DNA from: Succinimonas sp045124755
Lineage (GTDB): Bacteria > Pseudomonadota > Gammaproteobacteria > Enterobacterales > Succinivibrionaceae
Strand: one strand, 5' to 3'
NCBI RefSeq assembly: GCF_045124755.1
Contig: NZ_JBGVMK010000096.1
DNA length: 64,000 nt
Part shown: one piece after another, positions 1-9,584 of the stretch
How the letters are laid out: each line of letters starts with the position of its first letter
Numbering within the stretch: the stretch's first letter is position 1
Translations under genes and position numbers: made by a program
Notes under the pieces: generated by a model
What the model saw: only the letters and a program-made list of their open reading frames with translations
What the model was told of the DNA's origin: nothing
The model's database searches: none

Positions 1-270
1 GTTTCAGAGGATGGCTTCATCGGTGAGAGTTCTCCAGCTGGAGACCTGAGAGGTGCCCGGGGCGGGCCGGAATCCCTGCCGTTTCCCGGCAGAAGAACCG
101 CCTCCCACCTTCACGCAGCAAATCGCAAAATTCCAAGGCCAGGGGGTTATGTTGTAAGGCTTTGATTGAGTTTTCATGAATGTGAAACGAGCTGATCGAC
201 CGGATAGACAAGGGGAGAAGGTTTACACCATATTTTTACACCAAACTTAAAAAAATGTGATGATTATCCC
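1..270. other. Left-edge stretch without a supported gene
   Basis: A 64-codon minus-strand reading frame (17-211) is open here, but it shows no recognisable domain, no convincing ribosome binding site and no neighbour that it would fit. The part next to position 240 is AT-rich and runs into the broken ATPase gene. I see nothing else. Confidence 0.4.
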
Positions 271-837
271 TTATTTGATAAGTATTTGCGGGTTTTTAAT
301 GACATGAGCCCTCAGAATGTCTCTGACTATATGATCGTACTCATCAATAAAAAGATAAACCGGATAGCCCTTTTCATTGGCTATGGCGCAAAAATGGTCA
401 AGTTTGTTTTTGGCTGTGGAAATGCCTTCTATGTCAGCTATAAAATCATCATCGTACAAGTCACGGTACTTTTTGGCGCATTCAGTGATCTGATAGCCAA
501 TCATAAGATTAAATTTGCTCTTAATATTTGCCATATCTGACGATATGATTGAGAAATCCAGGTAAATAACCTGGTATTTCCCCTGCTCCGGCGTCACATG
601 ACGGTAAATCCAGGTATTCCCGAAATAGTGTTCAAACTGAGCCTTCCGGGCAATATCGTAATAGGTCTCCAGCATGTTCAGAAAGACGCTTTTGCCAAAT
701 AGCCGCGGCCGTACGAAAAACAAAAAGAATTTTTTCCTTTTCTCAAACTCCGCAATATATGGTGTTTTATCCACAAAATAGAGATCGTTATCAATGATCT
801 CTGTGAATTTACTAACGCCTTCAGGAAGCAGCTTCAT
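271..837 (-). pseudogene. Truncated AAA-ATPase-like (PF09820-type) protein
   Basis: The protein from Met at 837 begins with the family's usual opening (KLLPEG, then YFVDKT). It continues with an altered P-loop, RPRLFGKS, where the family normally has RPRRFGKS, and a Walker B-like FIDEYD. Members of this family are normally about 500 residues, with a PD-(D/E)XK nuclease-like domain after the ATPase. Here the frame stops about 17 residues after FIDEYD, so the second half of the ATPase and the whole nuclease part are missing. The frame is open upstream to 1014, but those residues match nothing in the family, so I start at 837. It is most likely a remnant; transcription is unknown. Confidence 0.7.
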
Positions 838-1103
838 ACCCATCCCGCAATTTATCAGCCATCTTAACAGCCATTCCGAATCAGCCAGCAGCGCGAAAAC
901 CTCCGCCTTCCGATTATAAGCCCTGCGGAGTATTTTTTTTTGAACCTGCAGCCCTAACCCGGATCTATGCCAGCACCATTCCATTATCTTTATTCCGTAT
1001 TTTAATGATACCATTAATCCCTTAAACGAAATCAGAAAATAGCAGCAAAATCGTGAATTACACAGCAGAGAGAAGCTGACAGTCCGGAGCCTCAGAGCAG
1101 AAA

Positions 1104-1141
1104 CAAAAAAGTCCCTGCGTTCGCGCGGCGCAGAGACTTTC
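1104..1141 (-). terminator. Rho-independent terminator of the exporter operon
   Basis: Read on the minus strand, AAAGTCTCTGCG pairs with CGCAGGGACTTT (one G-U pair) around a short GC-rich loop and runs into a T-tract. It lies about 35 nt after the stop codon of the outer-membrane protein gene and ends the macA-macB-tolC-type operon. Confidence 0.85.
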
Positions 1142-1175
1142 TAAAACATCCCGAACGGAATGCTGAGTTCGCGGA

Positions 1176-2549
1176 TCAGAACCCGCCCATGGTCATGGCC
1201 AGATCCTTAAGACTGTTCAAAATGCTTTCCTTGTTGCTCAGAATAGCCAGCTCCGTGTTTCGCCGGGCTACCCGGGCTTCCAGCAGATCCTTGAAGGATA
1301 CCTTGCCGTTGGCATAGCGGGTCTGGTACATTTCCTCGTTTTTCCGGCGGAGATCCAGCTGCATCCTCTCATACTCATGCTGCTGCCGGAACCAGGCGGC
1401 ATTGTTCAGGGCCTGCTGCACCTCTGAAAGAGCATTGTAGTACTTGTACACAAAGCTTACCTCGGCGGAGTCCCGGCTGAGCTCTGCCAGATCCACCCGG
1501 AGGCTGTTCTGATAATAGTTCAGGAACGGGAAGGCCAGCATGCCGGCTATGGATCCTGCCGGATTCCGGAAAAAATCCACAATGTTGGTGCTGCCGCCGG
1601 CGGAAACTCCCAGAGTCAGCGAGAGCCGGGGATACATATCCAGCCGGGCCTTGTCCTTGGAAGCCAGCGCAGCCCTCAGCCGGGCCTCCTGAGCCGCCAT
1701 GTCCGGACGGAAGCGGAGCACGTCGCCGGAAAGTCCCGGATTAATCTCGGGCAGAAAAACGTCCTCAAGAGTGCCGCGGTTTTCCACCGGAGTGTCCGGC
1801 ACCCGGTTTCTGAGCACGTTAATGGCGCTGATGGTGTTGCGGAGCTTGGTTTCGTTGTCCTGGATCTGACTCAGCATGGTAACCACCTCCACCCGGGATT
1901 CGCTGAGATCCAGCTCGCTGATCTTGCCGCTGTCATACCGGAGCTGCATGAGCTTCATCCGGGCCATGGAGGATTCCAGATTCTCCCGGTAGAGCTTAAT
2001 TGCATCCTGATAATACAGGAGCGACCAGTACAGCTTGGCCACCGTGCCGGCGATGCTGAGCCGGGCGGCCCGGGCATCCTGCAGAGCAGCTTCGGCGGAA
2101 AGAGCCTGAGCCTTTCTCTCCGCAGAAAGCCTCCCGAAAAGATCCGCCTCATAGCTGACGCTGATGCCGGATTTGCCGTAAAGGGAGGAGTGGCTGCCGT
2201 GCCTGAGAGGCCGGGAGGCTCCCGATCCCAGAGAGGCATCCACGGTGGGAATCATATTGGTATCGGTGATCTCGGCTTCCTTGAGAGCTTTTCTAGCCGT
2301 CAGCACTGCCTGCCGGTAGTCGTTCCGGGCTGCCAGCGCTTCTTCAGTAAGAGCGGTCAGATATGGATCGTTAAAGGCAAGCCAGAAATCCGGGTTAATC
2401 TCGCCCTTTTCCGCGCCGGCCGGCTGTCCGCCATGAGTAAAAGCGTATTCCGTAAGCTCCGGCCGCTCATAGGAGGAATGCAGGGCCGTGCATCCGGAAA
2501 CGGCAGCGGCGATAAAGGATGCCAGAAGAGCTTCCGTAAAAATCTTCAT
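1176..2549 (-). CDS. Outer-membrane efflux lipoprotein, TolC/NodT family
   Basis: This is the outer-membrane channel of the tripartite exporter encoded upstream. The 457-residue length is usual for NodT-type proteins. The N-terminus is a lipoprotein signal: a hydrophobic stretch ending in a VSGC lipobox with Cys at residue 20. Long alpha-helical segments follow, rich in Ala, Leu, Glu and Arg, in the duplicated pattern of the family (for example AAQEARLRAALA). It starts 12 bp after the macB stop, so the two are almost certainly co-transcribed, and a strong terminator follows. E. coli MacAB recruits a chromosomally separate TolC, so a dedicated lipoprotein partner in the operon is a difference. 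The substrate cannot be read from the sequence. Confidence 0.9.
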   Translation of the reverse strand: MKIFTEALLASFIAAAVSGCTALHSSYERPELTEYAFTHGGQPAGAEKGEINPDFWLAFNDPYLTALTEEALAARNDYRQAVLTARKALKEAEITDTNMIPTVDASLGSGASRPLRHGSHSSLYGKSGISVSYEADLFGRLSAERKAQALSAEAALQDARAARLSIAGTVAKLYWSLLYYQDAIKLYRENLESSMARMKLMQLRYDSGKISELDLSESRVEVVTMLSQIQDNETKLRNTISAINVLRNRVPDTPVENRGTLEDVFLPEINPGLSGDVLRFRPDMAAQEARLRAALASKDKARLDMYPRLSLTLGVSAGGSTNIVDFFRNPAGSIAGMLAFPFLNYYQNSLRVDLAELSRDSAEVSFVYKYYNALSEVQQALNNAAWFRQQHEYERMQLDLRRKNEEMYQTRYANGKVSFKDLLEARVARRNTELAILSNKESILNSLKDLAMTMGGF

Positions 2550-2561
2550 AAAAGAATCTCC

Positions 2562-4628
2562 TTATTCCCGGGCCAGCGCGTCTATCGGATTTAATCTTGC
2601 GGCATTGCGGGCCGGGATATACCCGAATATCACCCCGATAAGCGAGGAGCATACCACTGCGGCGATGATTGAGGTGGTGGAAAACTGCATGCTGATAGCC
2701 TGCACAAACAGACTGAACACATAGCCCACCCCGTAGGAGCACATGACTCCCAGGGTGCCGCCCAGAAGACAGACCAGCACCGCCTCAATGAGGAACTGCT
2801 GCAGAATGTCGCTCTGCCGGGCTCCCACCGCCATGCGGATGCCGATCTCCTTGGTGCGCTCGGTAACGGACACCAGCATGATGTTCATTACGCCGATGCC
2901 GCCCACTATCAGGGAAATCACCGCAATGGCGCTGATAAGGTAGGTAAAGGTGTCCGTGGTCTTGGTGATGGTCTTCATAATGGTGTCAGAGCTGTTGGTG
3001 AAGAAGTCTTTTGACCCGTGCCGCATCTCCAGAAGGTGCTCAATGGATTCCTGAGCCACGGCGTTGGACATGCCCTCCCGCACTCTGATGGTAATGGATC
3101 CCAGGAAGCGTTCATGCACTACCTTGGACATCATGGTGGTATAGGGAATGTAGGCATGCACGGCATTCTCATTCCCGAAGGGGGACTCCGACGGCTTCAG
3201 CACTCCGATGATCTGACAGGGCAGCTTCCCGAAAATAATCACCTTGCCGATGGGATCCTCTTCGCCGAAGAAGCGTTCCGCGGCCTTGTCGTCAATTACC
3301 GCCACCTGACTAAGCTCCTTCACGTCTCCCCGGCCGAACAGCCGCCCGGAAGCCGTATCGTAGCCCTTTACCCGGAAGAACTGCTCGCTGACGCCGTGCA
3401 CCGTGGCGTTGATGGAAACGCTGCGGTACTGACTTAAAAGTGAGCTGCTGCGATCCGGTGTGATGGCATCGGTAAACACCTGTCTGTCCAAAGCCTGCAT
3501 GTCCTGCACCGTCAAGGTCTGCACCTTGCCGGAACGGATATCGCCGAAGTCCTTGCCGGGATAAACGGAAATGGTGTTGGTGCCGATGGCGCTGATGTCA
3601 TTGATGACCTTCTGACTGGCGCCCTGCCCCAGAGCCACCACGCTGACCACCGCCATGATGCCGATAATAATGCCCAGCATGGTCAGAAGGGTGCGCATCT
3701 TGTGAGAGATCATAGCAATGGCCGCCATCTTAAAGGCTTCCCGGAATCTGTCCACATAGGAGCGGAACTGTGCCAGAAAATGCGGATTCAGCTTCACGGT
3801 GTCGGCATCTGACAGCGGATTTCTGGTTACGGCCTTGCCTTCGTTAACCCGGTCGGCAATGATGTTGCCGTCCTTAATCTCGATGATGCGGCCGGCATGA
3901 GCGGCGATCTTGGCATCGTGCGTAACCAGAATCACCGTATGGCCCTGCCGGTGGAGCTCCTCCAGGATCTCCATAACCTCGGCGCCGCTCCGGGAATCCA
4001 GAGCTCCGGTGGGTTCGTCCGCCAGAATCACCTGACCGCCGTTCATAAGAGCCCGGGCAATACTCACCCGCTGCTGCTGGCCGCCGGAAAGCTCTCCCGG
4101 CCGGTGGGAGGAACGATCTCCCAGTCCCAGCCTGTTTAAGAGTTCATCGGCTCGGGCAGTCCGGCGGCCGCTTTTGATGCCGGCGTATATAGCCGGAATC
4201 TCCACATTCTCATTAGCGCGGAGATGTCCCAGAAGGTGGTATCTCTGAAAAATAAAGCCAAAGTACTCTCTCCGGAGCCGGGCCAGCTCGTCAGCGTCCA
4301 GCTGACTGGTCTCCACGCCGGAAATGCGGTATTCCCCGGAGGTGGGCTTGTCGAGACACCCCAGAATGTTCATCAGGGTGGATTTGCCGGATCCGGACTG
4401 GCCGATAATGGCCACCATCTCCCCCTGGTAGATTTTAAGATTGATGCCGTGCAGGATCTCCACGGACTCCGAGCCTCCCAGGCCGAAGCTGCGGCGGATG
4501 TCCTTCACCTCCAGAAGAGGTCTCTCCGGAGCGCCGGCCATGTCCTCCCGGGATCCCTGAGGGGGAGTCCCGGAAGCAGGGTCAAGAGCGGTGTCCGCGT
4601 CTTGAGCGGAACTGTTTACATCTGTCAT
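2562..4628 (-). CDS. macB: MacB-type ABC transporter, fused ATPase and permease
   Basis: This inner-membrane ABC pump drives tripartite export (macrolides, enterotoxin or haem-like substrates in known relatives). The ATPase domain occupies about residues 38-260, with Walker A GQSGSGKST at 76-84, signature LSGGQQQR, Walker B ILADEPTGALDS and the switch His in VTHD. One membrane helix follows near residue 310. A large periplasmic domain comes next, then three C-terminal helices with the FtsX-type ERTKEIGIRMAVGA motif. The 688 residues exceed E. coli MacB (648), mainly through a Pro/Asp/Ala-rich N-terminal tail of about 35 residues. The start is supported by GAGGA 6 nt upstream. It lies 52 bp after macA and 12 bp before the outer-membrane gene. 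Confidence 0.95.
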   Translation of the reverse strand: MTDVNSSAQDADTALDPASGTPPQGSREDMAGAPERPLLEVKDIRRSFGLGGSESVEILHGINLKIYQGEMVAIIGQSGSGKSTLMNILGCLDKPTSGEYRISGVETSQLDADELARLRREYFGFIFQRYHLLGHLRANENVEIPAIYAGIKSGRRTARADELLNRLGLGDRSSHRPGELSGGQQQRVSIARALMNGGQVILADEPTGALDSRSGAEVMEILEELHRQGHTVILVTHDAKIAAHAGRIIEIKDGNIIADRVNEGKAVTRNPLSDADTVKLNPHFLAQFRSYVDRFREAFKMAAIAMISHKMRTLLTMLGIIIGIMAVVSVVALGQGASQKVINDISAIGTNTISVYPGKDFGDIRSGKVQTLTVQDMQALDRQVFTDAITPDRSSSLLSQYRSVSINATVHGVSEQFFRVKGYDTASGRLFGRGDVKELSQVAVIDDKAAERFFGEEDPIGKVIIFGKLPCQIIGVLKPSESPFGNENAVHAYIPYTTMMSKVVHERFLGSITIRVREGMSNAVAQESIEHLLEMRHGSKDFFTNSSDTIMKTITKTTDTFTYLISAIAVISLIVGGIGVMNIMLVSVTERTKEIGIRMAVGARQSDILQQFLIEAVLVCLLGGTLGVMCSYGVGYVFSLFVQAISMQFSTTSIIAAVVCSSLIGVIFGYIPARNAARLNPIDALARE

Positions 4629-4680
4629 TGTTATCCTCGCCAGTATTCAGGTTATCAGGGTTAACACGTCCTGCTTCAGA

Positions 4681-5865
4681 CTACATGCGGGGAGGCCCGC
4701 GGCGGCGCTTCTTGTCATGAGCTTCCATGGCGGCGGCTTCGGCGGAATTCGCATCGTTGCCGATGATCACCTCGTCGTTTTCGGAAAGACCGGAAACGAT
4801 CTCGTAATTGATGTTGTCCTTGCGCCCTACGGTAACCTTAACCGGCTCCGGCTTGTTGTTTCTGAGCACATGAACCATGAAGACGTTCTCCTCCACCTTC
4901 TTTCTCAGAGCCACAATGGGGAGGGTGATAACGTCCTTGCTTTCGCCCAGCACGATGGTCACCTCTGCGGTCATGGATTTTCTGAGCACGCCGTCAGGAT
5001 TTTTAACGTCAAGAAGAGCGTTGTAGTAAATGGCCTGGCTGCTGGAGCTGGTGGCTGAAGAGCTGGTGCTCTGGCTTTCGGACTTGGGAGCCGGCTCCAC
5101 CTGTCTCAGATCGGCATCAAACTTCTGATCCGGAAGACCGAGAATGGTGAAAAAGGAACGCATGCCCGGCTTGACCCTCACCACGTCGGCTTCGGAGACC
5201 TCGGCCTCCACGGTCATGGTGTCCAGCTCGGCCAGCTTGACAATGGTAGGCGCGGACTGTGCGGAAACCACGGTCTGACCTTCCTCGGTGACTACGCCGA
5301 TAACCACGCCGTCCATGGGAGCCACGATTTTGGTATAGCCCAGGTTGGTTTTTGCGGTATCCACATTGACCTTGCACTTCTCAATCTGAGCCTGTGAGGA
5401 TTCAATGGCGGCTCTGGTGGAAAGAAGATCGGCCTCGGCAGATTCCAGATCCGCATCGGAGGTGGCATTGCCGGCCCGCATCTTCTTCTGGCGGTTATAC
5501 TCGGATTCCTGCTTTTTCAGGAGAGCCTGCTTTTCTTTAAGAGAAGACTCGGCGATTCTGAGTTCGGCCTCAGCCATCTTTACCGCATTAAGCTGGGTGC
5601 GCTGCTCGATGTCGGCGATCCTGTCGCCCTTCTTTACCCGATCCCCCAGCTTCACATAAAGCTTCTCCAGCTGACCGTTCACCTGAGCGCCGACGCTGAC
5701 CTCGTTAAGCCCCACCAGCGTGCCGGTGGCCATAACCGTTTCCACAACATCGCCGCGGGACGGCTTTATGGTCATAAAACGCAGCTTCTTTTCTTCGCCC
5801 TTGCTGAAGTAAAACCAGCCTCCGGCCAGCGCGATCAGCAGAATGAGCACAATGAGCTTTTTCAT
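4681..5865 (-). CDS. macA: MacA-type periplasmic adaptor
   Basis: This membrane fusion protein links MacB to the outer-membrane channel. It is 394 residues long. An uncleaved N-terminal membrane anchor (IVLILLIALAGGWFYF) is followed by the barrel-sandwich half-motif (VMATGTLVGLNEVSVGAQ), a long coiled coil (about 95-165), the second lipoyl half (IVAPMDGVVIGVV) and beta-barrel domains. A Ser/Thr-rich insert near 268-280 and a Lys/Arg-rich C-terminus (KKRRRGPPRM) are unusual. It is first in the operon. On the minus strand a TATAAT -10-like hexamer lies at 5906-5911, but I could not match a good -35, so the promoter is tentative. Confidence 0.95.
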   Translation of the reverse strand: MKKLIVLILLIALAGGWFYFSKGEEKKLRFMTIKPSRGDVVETVMATGTLVGLNEVSVGAQVNGQLEKLYVKLGDRVKKGDRIADIEQRTQLNAVKMAEAELRIAESSLKEKQALLKKQESEYNRQKKMRAGNATSDADLESAEADLLSTRAAIESSQAQIEKCKVNVDTAKTNLGYTKIVAPMDGVVIGVVTEEGQTVVSAQSAPTIVKLAELDTMTVEAEVSEADVVRVKPGMRSFFTILGLPDQKFDADLRQVEPAPKSESQSTSSSATSSSSQAIYYNALLDVKNPDGVLRKSMTAEVTIVLGESKDVITLPIVALRKKVEENVFMVHVLRNNKPEPVKVTVGRKDNINYEIVSGLSENDEVIIGNDANSAEAAAMEAHDKKRRRGPPRM

Positions 5866-6255
5866 AGAAATTCTTGAACCCCGTTTGGATAGTAATTCAG
5901 GGGCTATTATAGACTATCGGGCCCGTTAAATGTTTTTCAAAGTTTTACAGACTATCAGGAATGATTTCGGATCGTTTCGAGATAAGGGATGATGTTCAGA
6001 GTGGCTGCTGATCAGTGCGCATGCATCTCAAAGGAGTCTTGCGGGCATTCAGCAGCTTCCGGACATAAAACTGGGCATCAGGCCTTTATTTTACTGGGCT
6101 CCGGCATGTTTTTGGGATTAGGATTAATATGGGGTTGCGGCCACTGTTTCCTGGTATGAAGGTAACCAGCGCCGGGTTAACCGTCACCCGTATTAACTGG
6201 CATCACCGTGTATAATTACCTGCAGCATTTGAATAAGTTCAGGGGCGCGCGCATT
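5866..6255. other. Divergent intergenic region upstream of macA
   Basis: This region separates macA (minus strand) from the small coiled-coil gene (plus strand). Apart from the TATAAT hexamer for macA at 5906-5911, I see no gene, clear operator or RNA element. The stretch 6001-6200 is plain intergenic sequence of mixed composition. Confidence 0.5.
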
Positions 6256-6615
6256 ATGTCATGCATCGTTTATCAGACTGACAAGAAAACAGGGAATGTG
6301 CATGCTTACAGCTCAGTATCTCGCAGAGACCCGGTTACGAAAAAGGTCAAAACTGTAAAAACCTACCTGGGACGTGTTGATCCCGTAACAAATGAAATCA
6401 TCCCAAAGGCCGAGAAGGGAAAGCGCAATCGCGGCATATCGACCAAACTGCGTGAATCCATAACGAAAGATGCGCAAAAGAAAGTCGACGATTTACAAGC
6501 TCAGGTAAACGATCTTCAGGATCAGCTTAAAGCGGCGACGGCCAAAATTGCAAAGTATCAGAAAGCCTTTGAAGCATTCAAAAAAGCGATGGCGGACATC
6601 GACGAACAGGATTAG
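6256..6615 (+). CDS. Small coiled-coil protein, mobile-element-associated family
   Basis: The 119-residue protein has a conserved N-terminal block: VYQTDKKTG, then a HAYSS-type strand, RDPVTKK, and TYLGRVDPVTNEIIPKA. An alpha-helical leucine-zipper-like tail with heptads (VDDLQAQVNDLQDQL) follows. The plus-strand gene at 57906-58277 encodes a paralogue with the same block, next to a transposase, so I infer a mobile-element-linked role such as DNA binding or transposase regulation. The block also resembles the N-terminal segment of some IS1634-type transposases. No transposase adjoins this copy. I chose Met at 6256 over the upstream GTG because AGGGG precedes it and it aligns with the paralogue's start. 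The function is unknown. Confidence 0.65.
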   Translation: MSCIVYQTDKKTGNVHAYSSVSRRDPVTKKVKTVKTYLGRVDPVTNEIIPKAEKGKRNRGISTKLRESITKDAQKKVDDLQAQVNDLQDQLKAATAKIAKYQKAFEAFKKAMADIDEQD

Positions 6616-6732
6616 TCCTGTTGCGAGGATGCGATGCAAAAGCCGGTTGTCCCCGCCAACTGTTATGAAGGGACTTCATTATGATCCCGGCATAACAGCG
6701 CGAACGCCTCCGCGCTGCCCGCCCCGCCGGCC

Positions 6733-8328
6733 TCATGCCTCAAATTTCAGGAACTGGATGGGATTGATATCCCCCATATCAAACTGGTCATCCCGGAGAC
6801 CGGATTCAAAGGAGAATTTTGTCTTCTCGAAACGCCCGATGACATAACAGTTGTCCTTTTCGGAAACAGAAACCAATGCTGATACTGCTTCCGGGCACTT
6901 GCTGTTCTGAATAGCCGCATTAATAGCTGTCAGCATCTTGCGCCACAGATTGTACTGAGACATAAAGAAGAATTCAAAGGTGTGATCGAACTGCTCCGCT
7001 TTTCTGTCACCTAATGCCTGACCGATCCCCTTGCGCATTCTGGAATTCAGCGCAGCGTTGTTTTTGTATTTATCCCAGGTTTTAAACACTGCATCATAAA
7101 CCAGTTCAAATGCTCCCGCTGCATCTCCGTACGAAATTGAATCTTCGGGATAGTCCATAGTAAAAGCAGCGGCCTTTGTTTTTCCGGCTGTCAAATTCTG
7201 ATTTACCTCGGTGATAACTGCATCCACCTTGCGCTTTATATCATTGCGACACTCTGCTCCGCAGGCGTTGTTATCAGCCACTGGCAAAAGCGAGATCAGT
7301 AAAAGCCAGTTTCTAAAAATATTTTTCATGACATTTGTGACGCCGGATATATCATCCCTGTGTTTATTCGGCGGAGTAGGAAGATTGCCGGGTTTTGCAA
7401 TCTTGCTCCCGTTATCCCCAAAGACATCGGCAAGGTTCTTCCGATAGCAGAGAATCAGGGTGTAGAAGGCAAACTGGATCGGCGTCAGCTCCGCCCGGTA
7501 GCGGGCCGGACGGATATCCTTGCGGACTTCAATGTCCAGAGCGGCATCCTGCCAGTCCAGGGTAACGTAGACATCCTCGGGGCTTACAGTCATTTCGCTG
7601 TTTATGTAGTTTATGGCCTCGGAGTAAATGTTGTCCCGGTTCCCGGAAGCCATGAGCTTGCCCCACTGCTTGCTGTCCTTCAAAAAGTGCCCCATTCTGA
7701 TGAAGGGAATGGAAGAAAGCTCCACCTCGGCAGTGGCGCCGTCCAGCTCCTCTCCGGACCTTGTATAAAACTTCCGGCTGTTTTTGCAGCGATAAAAGAA
7801 CTGCCCCCCGGATTTCACAGCATCGATTGCTTCGTAGCGGGGATCCACCAGCACATGGGTAAGCTCGTCATCCCGGCGCCCCAGTATGGACATTACGGAA
7901 CCCATCAGGTAGGACATGGTTTTCCGGCCGCCGGCAATGGATGCCACCACAGGAGTTTCCGGAAATTTCTCAATGAGATCCCGCAGGGTTTTGAAGAGGA
8001 AGTCTGCGGCAATCCCTTCATCCTGATCGGTTCTGATATCCTCCAGCTCATGATTCTGACTGTCCCGGAATACCAGAATGTTCTCCTCCTTCAGGGTAAG
8101 ATCCGGCCAGCCGTATTCCCGGCTCATTTCAATGAAGATGTCATTCCCTCGCTCGCCGGTTTTCCGGTTGATTCCCAAAAGCATCCTCTCAATGTTCTCC
8201 TTGCCCGGGCGGGTGGTGACCACGTAAATATCCCGGACGGTACGCCCGGCCATTCTCAGGCTGCACAGAGTTTCGGTAATGATCTGCGGGGTCTGACCTG
8301 ACACCGAGAGAAGAATGCAATCGCTCAT
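6733..8328 (-). CDS. Cas_NE0113-type CRISPR ring-nuclease-like protein with long C-terminal extension
   Basis: The N-terminal 200 residues match the Cas_NE0113 (PF09623/TIGR02584) CARF-like fold: ILLSVSGQTPQIITETL, then VVTTRPGKEN, a DIRTDQD segment, and SIAGGRKTMSYLMG. This family is annotated as ring nucleases that degrade cyclic oligoadenylate made by type III CRISPR systems. The family's second region is also visible (PFIRMGHFL near 210, LTPIQFAFYTL near 305). At 531 residues it is longer than usual members. The C-terminal 180 residues (350-531), which end in an FESGLRDDQFDMGDINPIQ-type tail, match nothing I recognise. AAGGAG six nt before the ATG supports the start. No cas gene or CRISPR array exists in the window, and the downstream neighbours are GTPases. 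Confidence 0.8.
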   Translation of the reverse strand: MSDCILLSVSGQTPQIITETLCSLRMAGRTVRDIYVVTTRPGKENIERMLLGINRKTGERGNDIFIEMSREYGWPDLTLKEENILVFRDSQNHELEDIRTDQDEGIAADFLFKTLRDLIEKFPETPVVASIAGGRKTMSYLMGSVMSILGRRDDELTHVLVDPRYEAIDAVKSGGQFFYRCKNSRKFYTRSGEELDGATAEVELSSIPFIRMGHFLKDSKQWGKLMASGNRDNIYSEAINYINSEMTVSPEDVYVTLDWQDAALDIEVRKDIRPARYRAELTPIQFAFYTLILCYRKNLADVFGDNGSKIAKPGNLPTPPNKHRDDISGVTNVMKNIFRNWLLLISLLPVADNNACGAECRNDIKRKVDAVITEVNQNLTAGKTKAAAFTMDYPEDSISYGDAAGAFELVYDAVFKTWDKYKNNAALNSRMRKGIGQALGDRKAEQFDHTFEFFFMSQYNLWRKMLTAINAAIQNSKCPEAVSALVSVSEKDNCYVIGRFEKTKFSFESGLRDDQFDMGDINPIQFLKFEA

Positions 8329-8538
8329 GGAGAACTCCTTTGTCTTTTGCTGAATAGGTTTGTTCGGATAACGAATAATCTTACTTCATGCCCGCCGGCA
8401 GAAGTGACGGCAGGATCCCGAATTAAAAAACAGAGCCGTGGCGGAAGTCATGCGAAGTCCCGGTGTCCGCCGGCTGTATCACCAGTCGTTCACCAAGAGT
8501 GCTTCAGACCTGTCTCCGCCGGGCCTCTTCGGGCCTAT

Positions 8539-9546
8539 TTACCACCAGCTTCTAAAAAATCTTGCTACCGAGGAACAGACATTGGAAACAGTGGTGGTGA
8601 CAACGGTAAAGGTATAGAAGGCCTTTTCAAATACATAGACCAAAACATCACAGACCTTATCCATCAGGTCTCTCTGGAGACACTGGGGGCCAGAACCACC
8701 CAATGCATCACGAACCTTATCCAGCAGGCTGGATTCAGTCTTCCTCCGGTATCCTGCCCCGCCGTCATTGTTGTCATCTCTTTCGAAATTGCCACTGTCC
8801 CGGGATTTCCGGCAAGCTACCATTACCGCCTTCTGGGACTTCAGATTTTTGACAATGTGGTAGAACAGCCGGGAAAGGTTGTAGGGCTTCTGGCTCTCAT
8901 TCCCTTCGGTGTAATACAAGGGTTCAATGTTCAGGTTATTGGTATCCCTGATGCGGCGCTTTATGGAATCCGCCTTTTGCTTCAGAAAAACTGTAAGCTT
9001 GGGCTCCGGACGGTTTTCCTGAAAGTTCCAGAACCGTCCCTTCATGGCCATGTCGCACTGATTGAGGGCGATGATAATGCGATCCTTGTGGGCATAGCTG
9101 TTTATGACGAGATCGATAAGCTCAGAGGAGGTGCCCGTATCGCAGTTGCTGGCATCGACAATCACCAGCACGAGATCGATAAGAAGATGCTCTCCGGAGG
9201 AATCCCGCTCCATGAGCTTGTTCACGATGTTTTCTCTGTGCCTTTTATCCTCATTAACGCCGTGTCCGAGGCCCGGAGTGTCCCAGAGCACCAGATTGCC
9301 CATTTCGTAACGGTCGATGTTTATGGTTTCCGGATCCGCGCCCACGCCGACCTTGGCATCGCTGATGTCAAAGAGTGCACTAATGGTGGAGGATTTGCCC
9401 GCGCCGGTGCCGCCGACAATCATGATATTGGCCTGGTCATTCCGGAGATGATGCAAAACCTTCTCCAGCCAAAGTTTTTCGTCTTCATTGGAAACATTGT
9501 TGATGAAGCCGCTGACAATGGTTATAAAATCATCATAGCTTATCAT
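8539..9546 (-). CDS. P-loop GTPase, paralogue 1 of the array
   Basis: This is a 335-residue TRAFAC-class GTPase. G1 is GGTGAGKSS near residues 45-53, G3 is WDTPGLG, and G4 is NQCD rather than the usual NKxD. It closely resembles the next gene upstream (9585-10559) through residue 280, so the two are recent duplicates. Differences lie in the C-terminal part: this copy has a short internal insertion that repeats an LxxKVxDxL pattern, and it lacks about four residues in the YYTEGN loop. The tail is rich in Val, Phe, Thr and Ser and ends in RFFRSWW, so it may be membrane-seeking. It is last of the five-gene run, 38 bp after paralogue 2. The target is unknown. Confidence 0.85.
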   Translation of the reverse strand: MISYDDFITIVSGFINNVSNEDEKLWLEKVLHHLRNDQANIMIVGGTGAGKSSTISALFDISDAKVGVGADPETINIDRYEMGNLVLWDTPGLGHGVNEDKRHRENIVNKLMERDSSGEHLLIDLVLVIVDASNCDTGTSSELIDLVINSYAHKDRIIIALNQCDMAMKGRFWNFQENRPEPKLTVFLKQKADSIKRRIRDTNNLNIEPLYYTEGNESQKPYNLSRLFYHIVKNLKSQKAVMVACRKSRDSGNFERDDNNDGGAGYRRKTESSLLDKVRDALGGSGPQCLQRDLMDKVCDVLVYVFEKAFYTFTVVTTTVSNVCSSVARFFRSWW

Positions 9547-9584
9547 AATCTTCTACCTCCTTTTGTTAGCCGAACTGACCGCAA

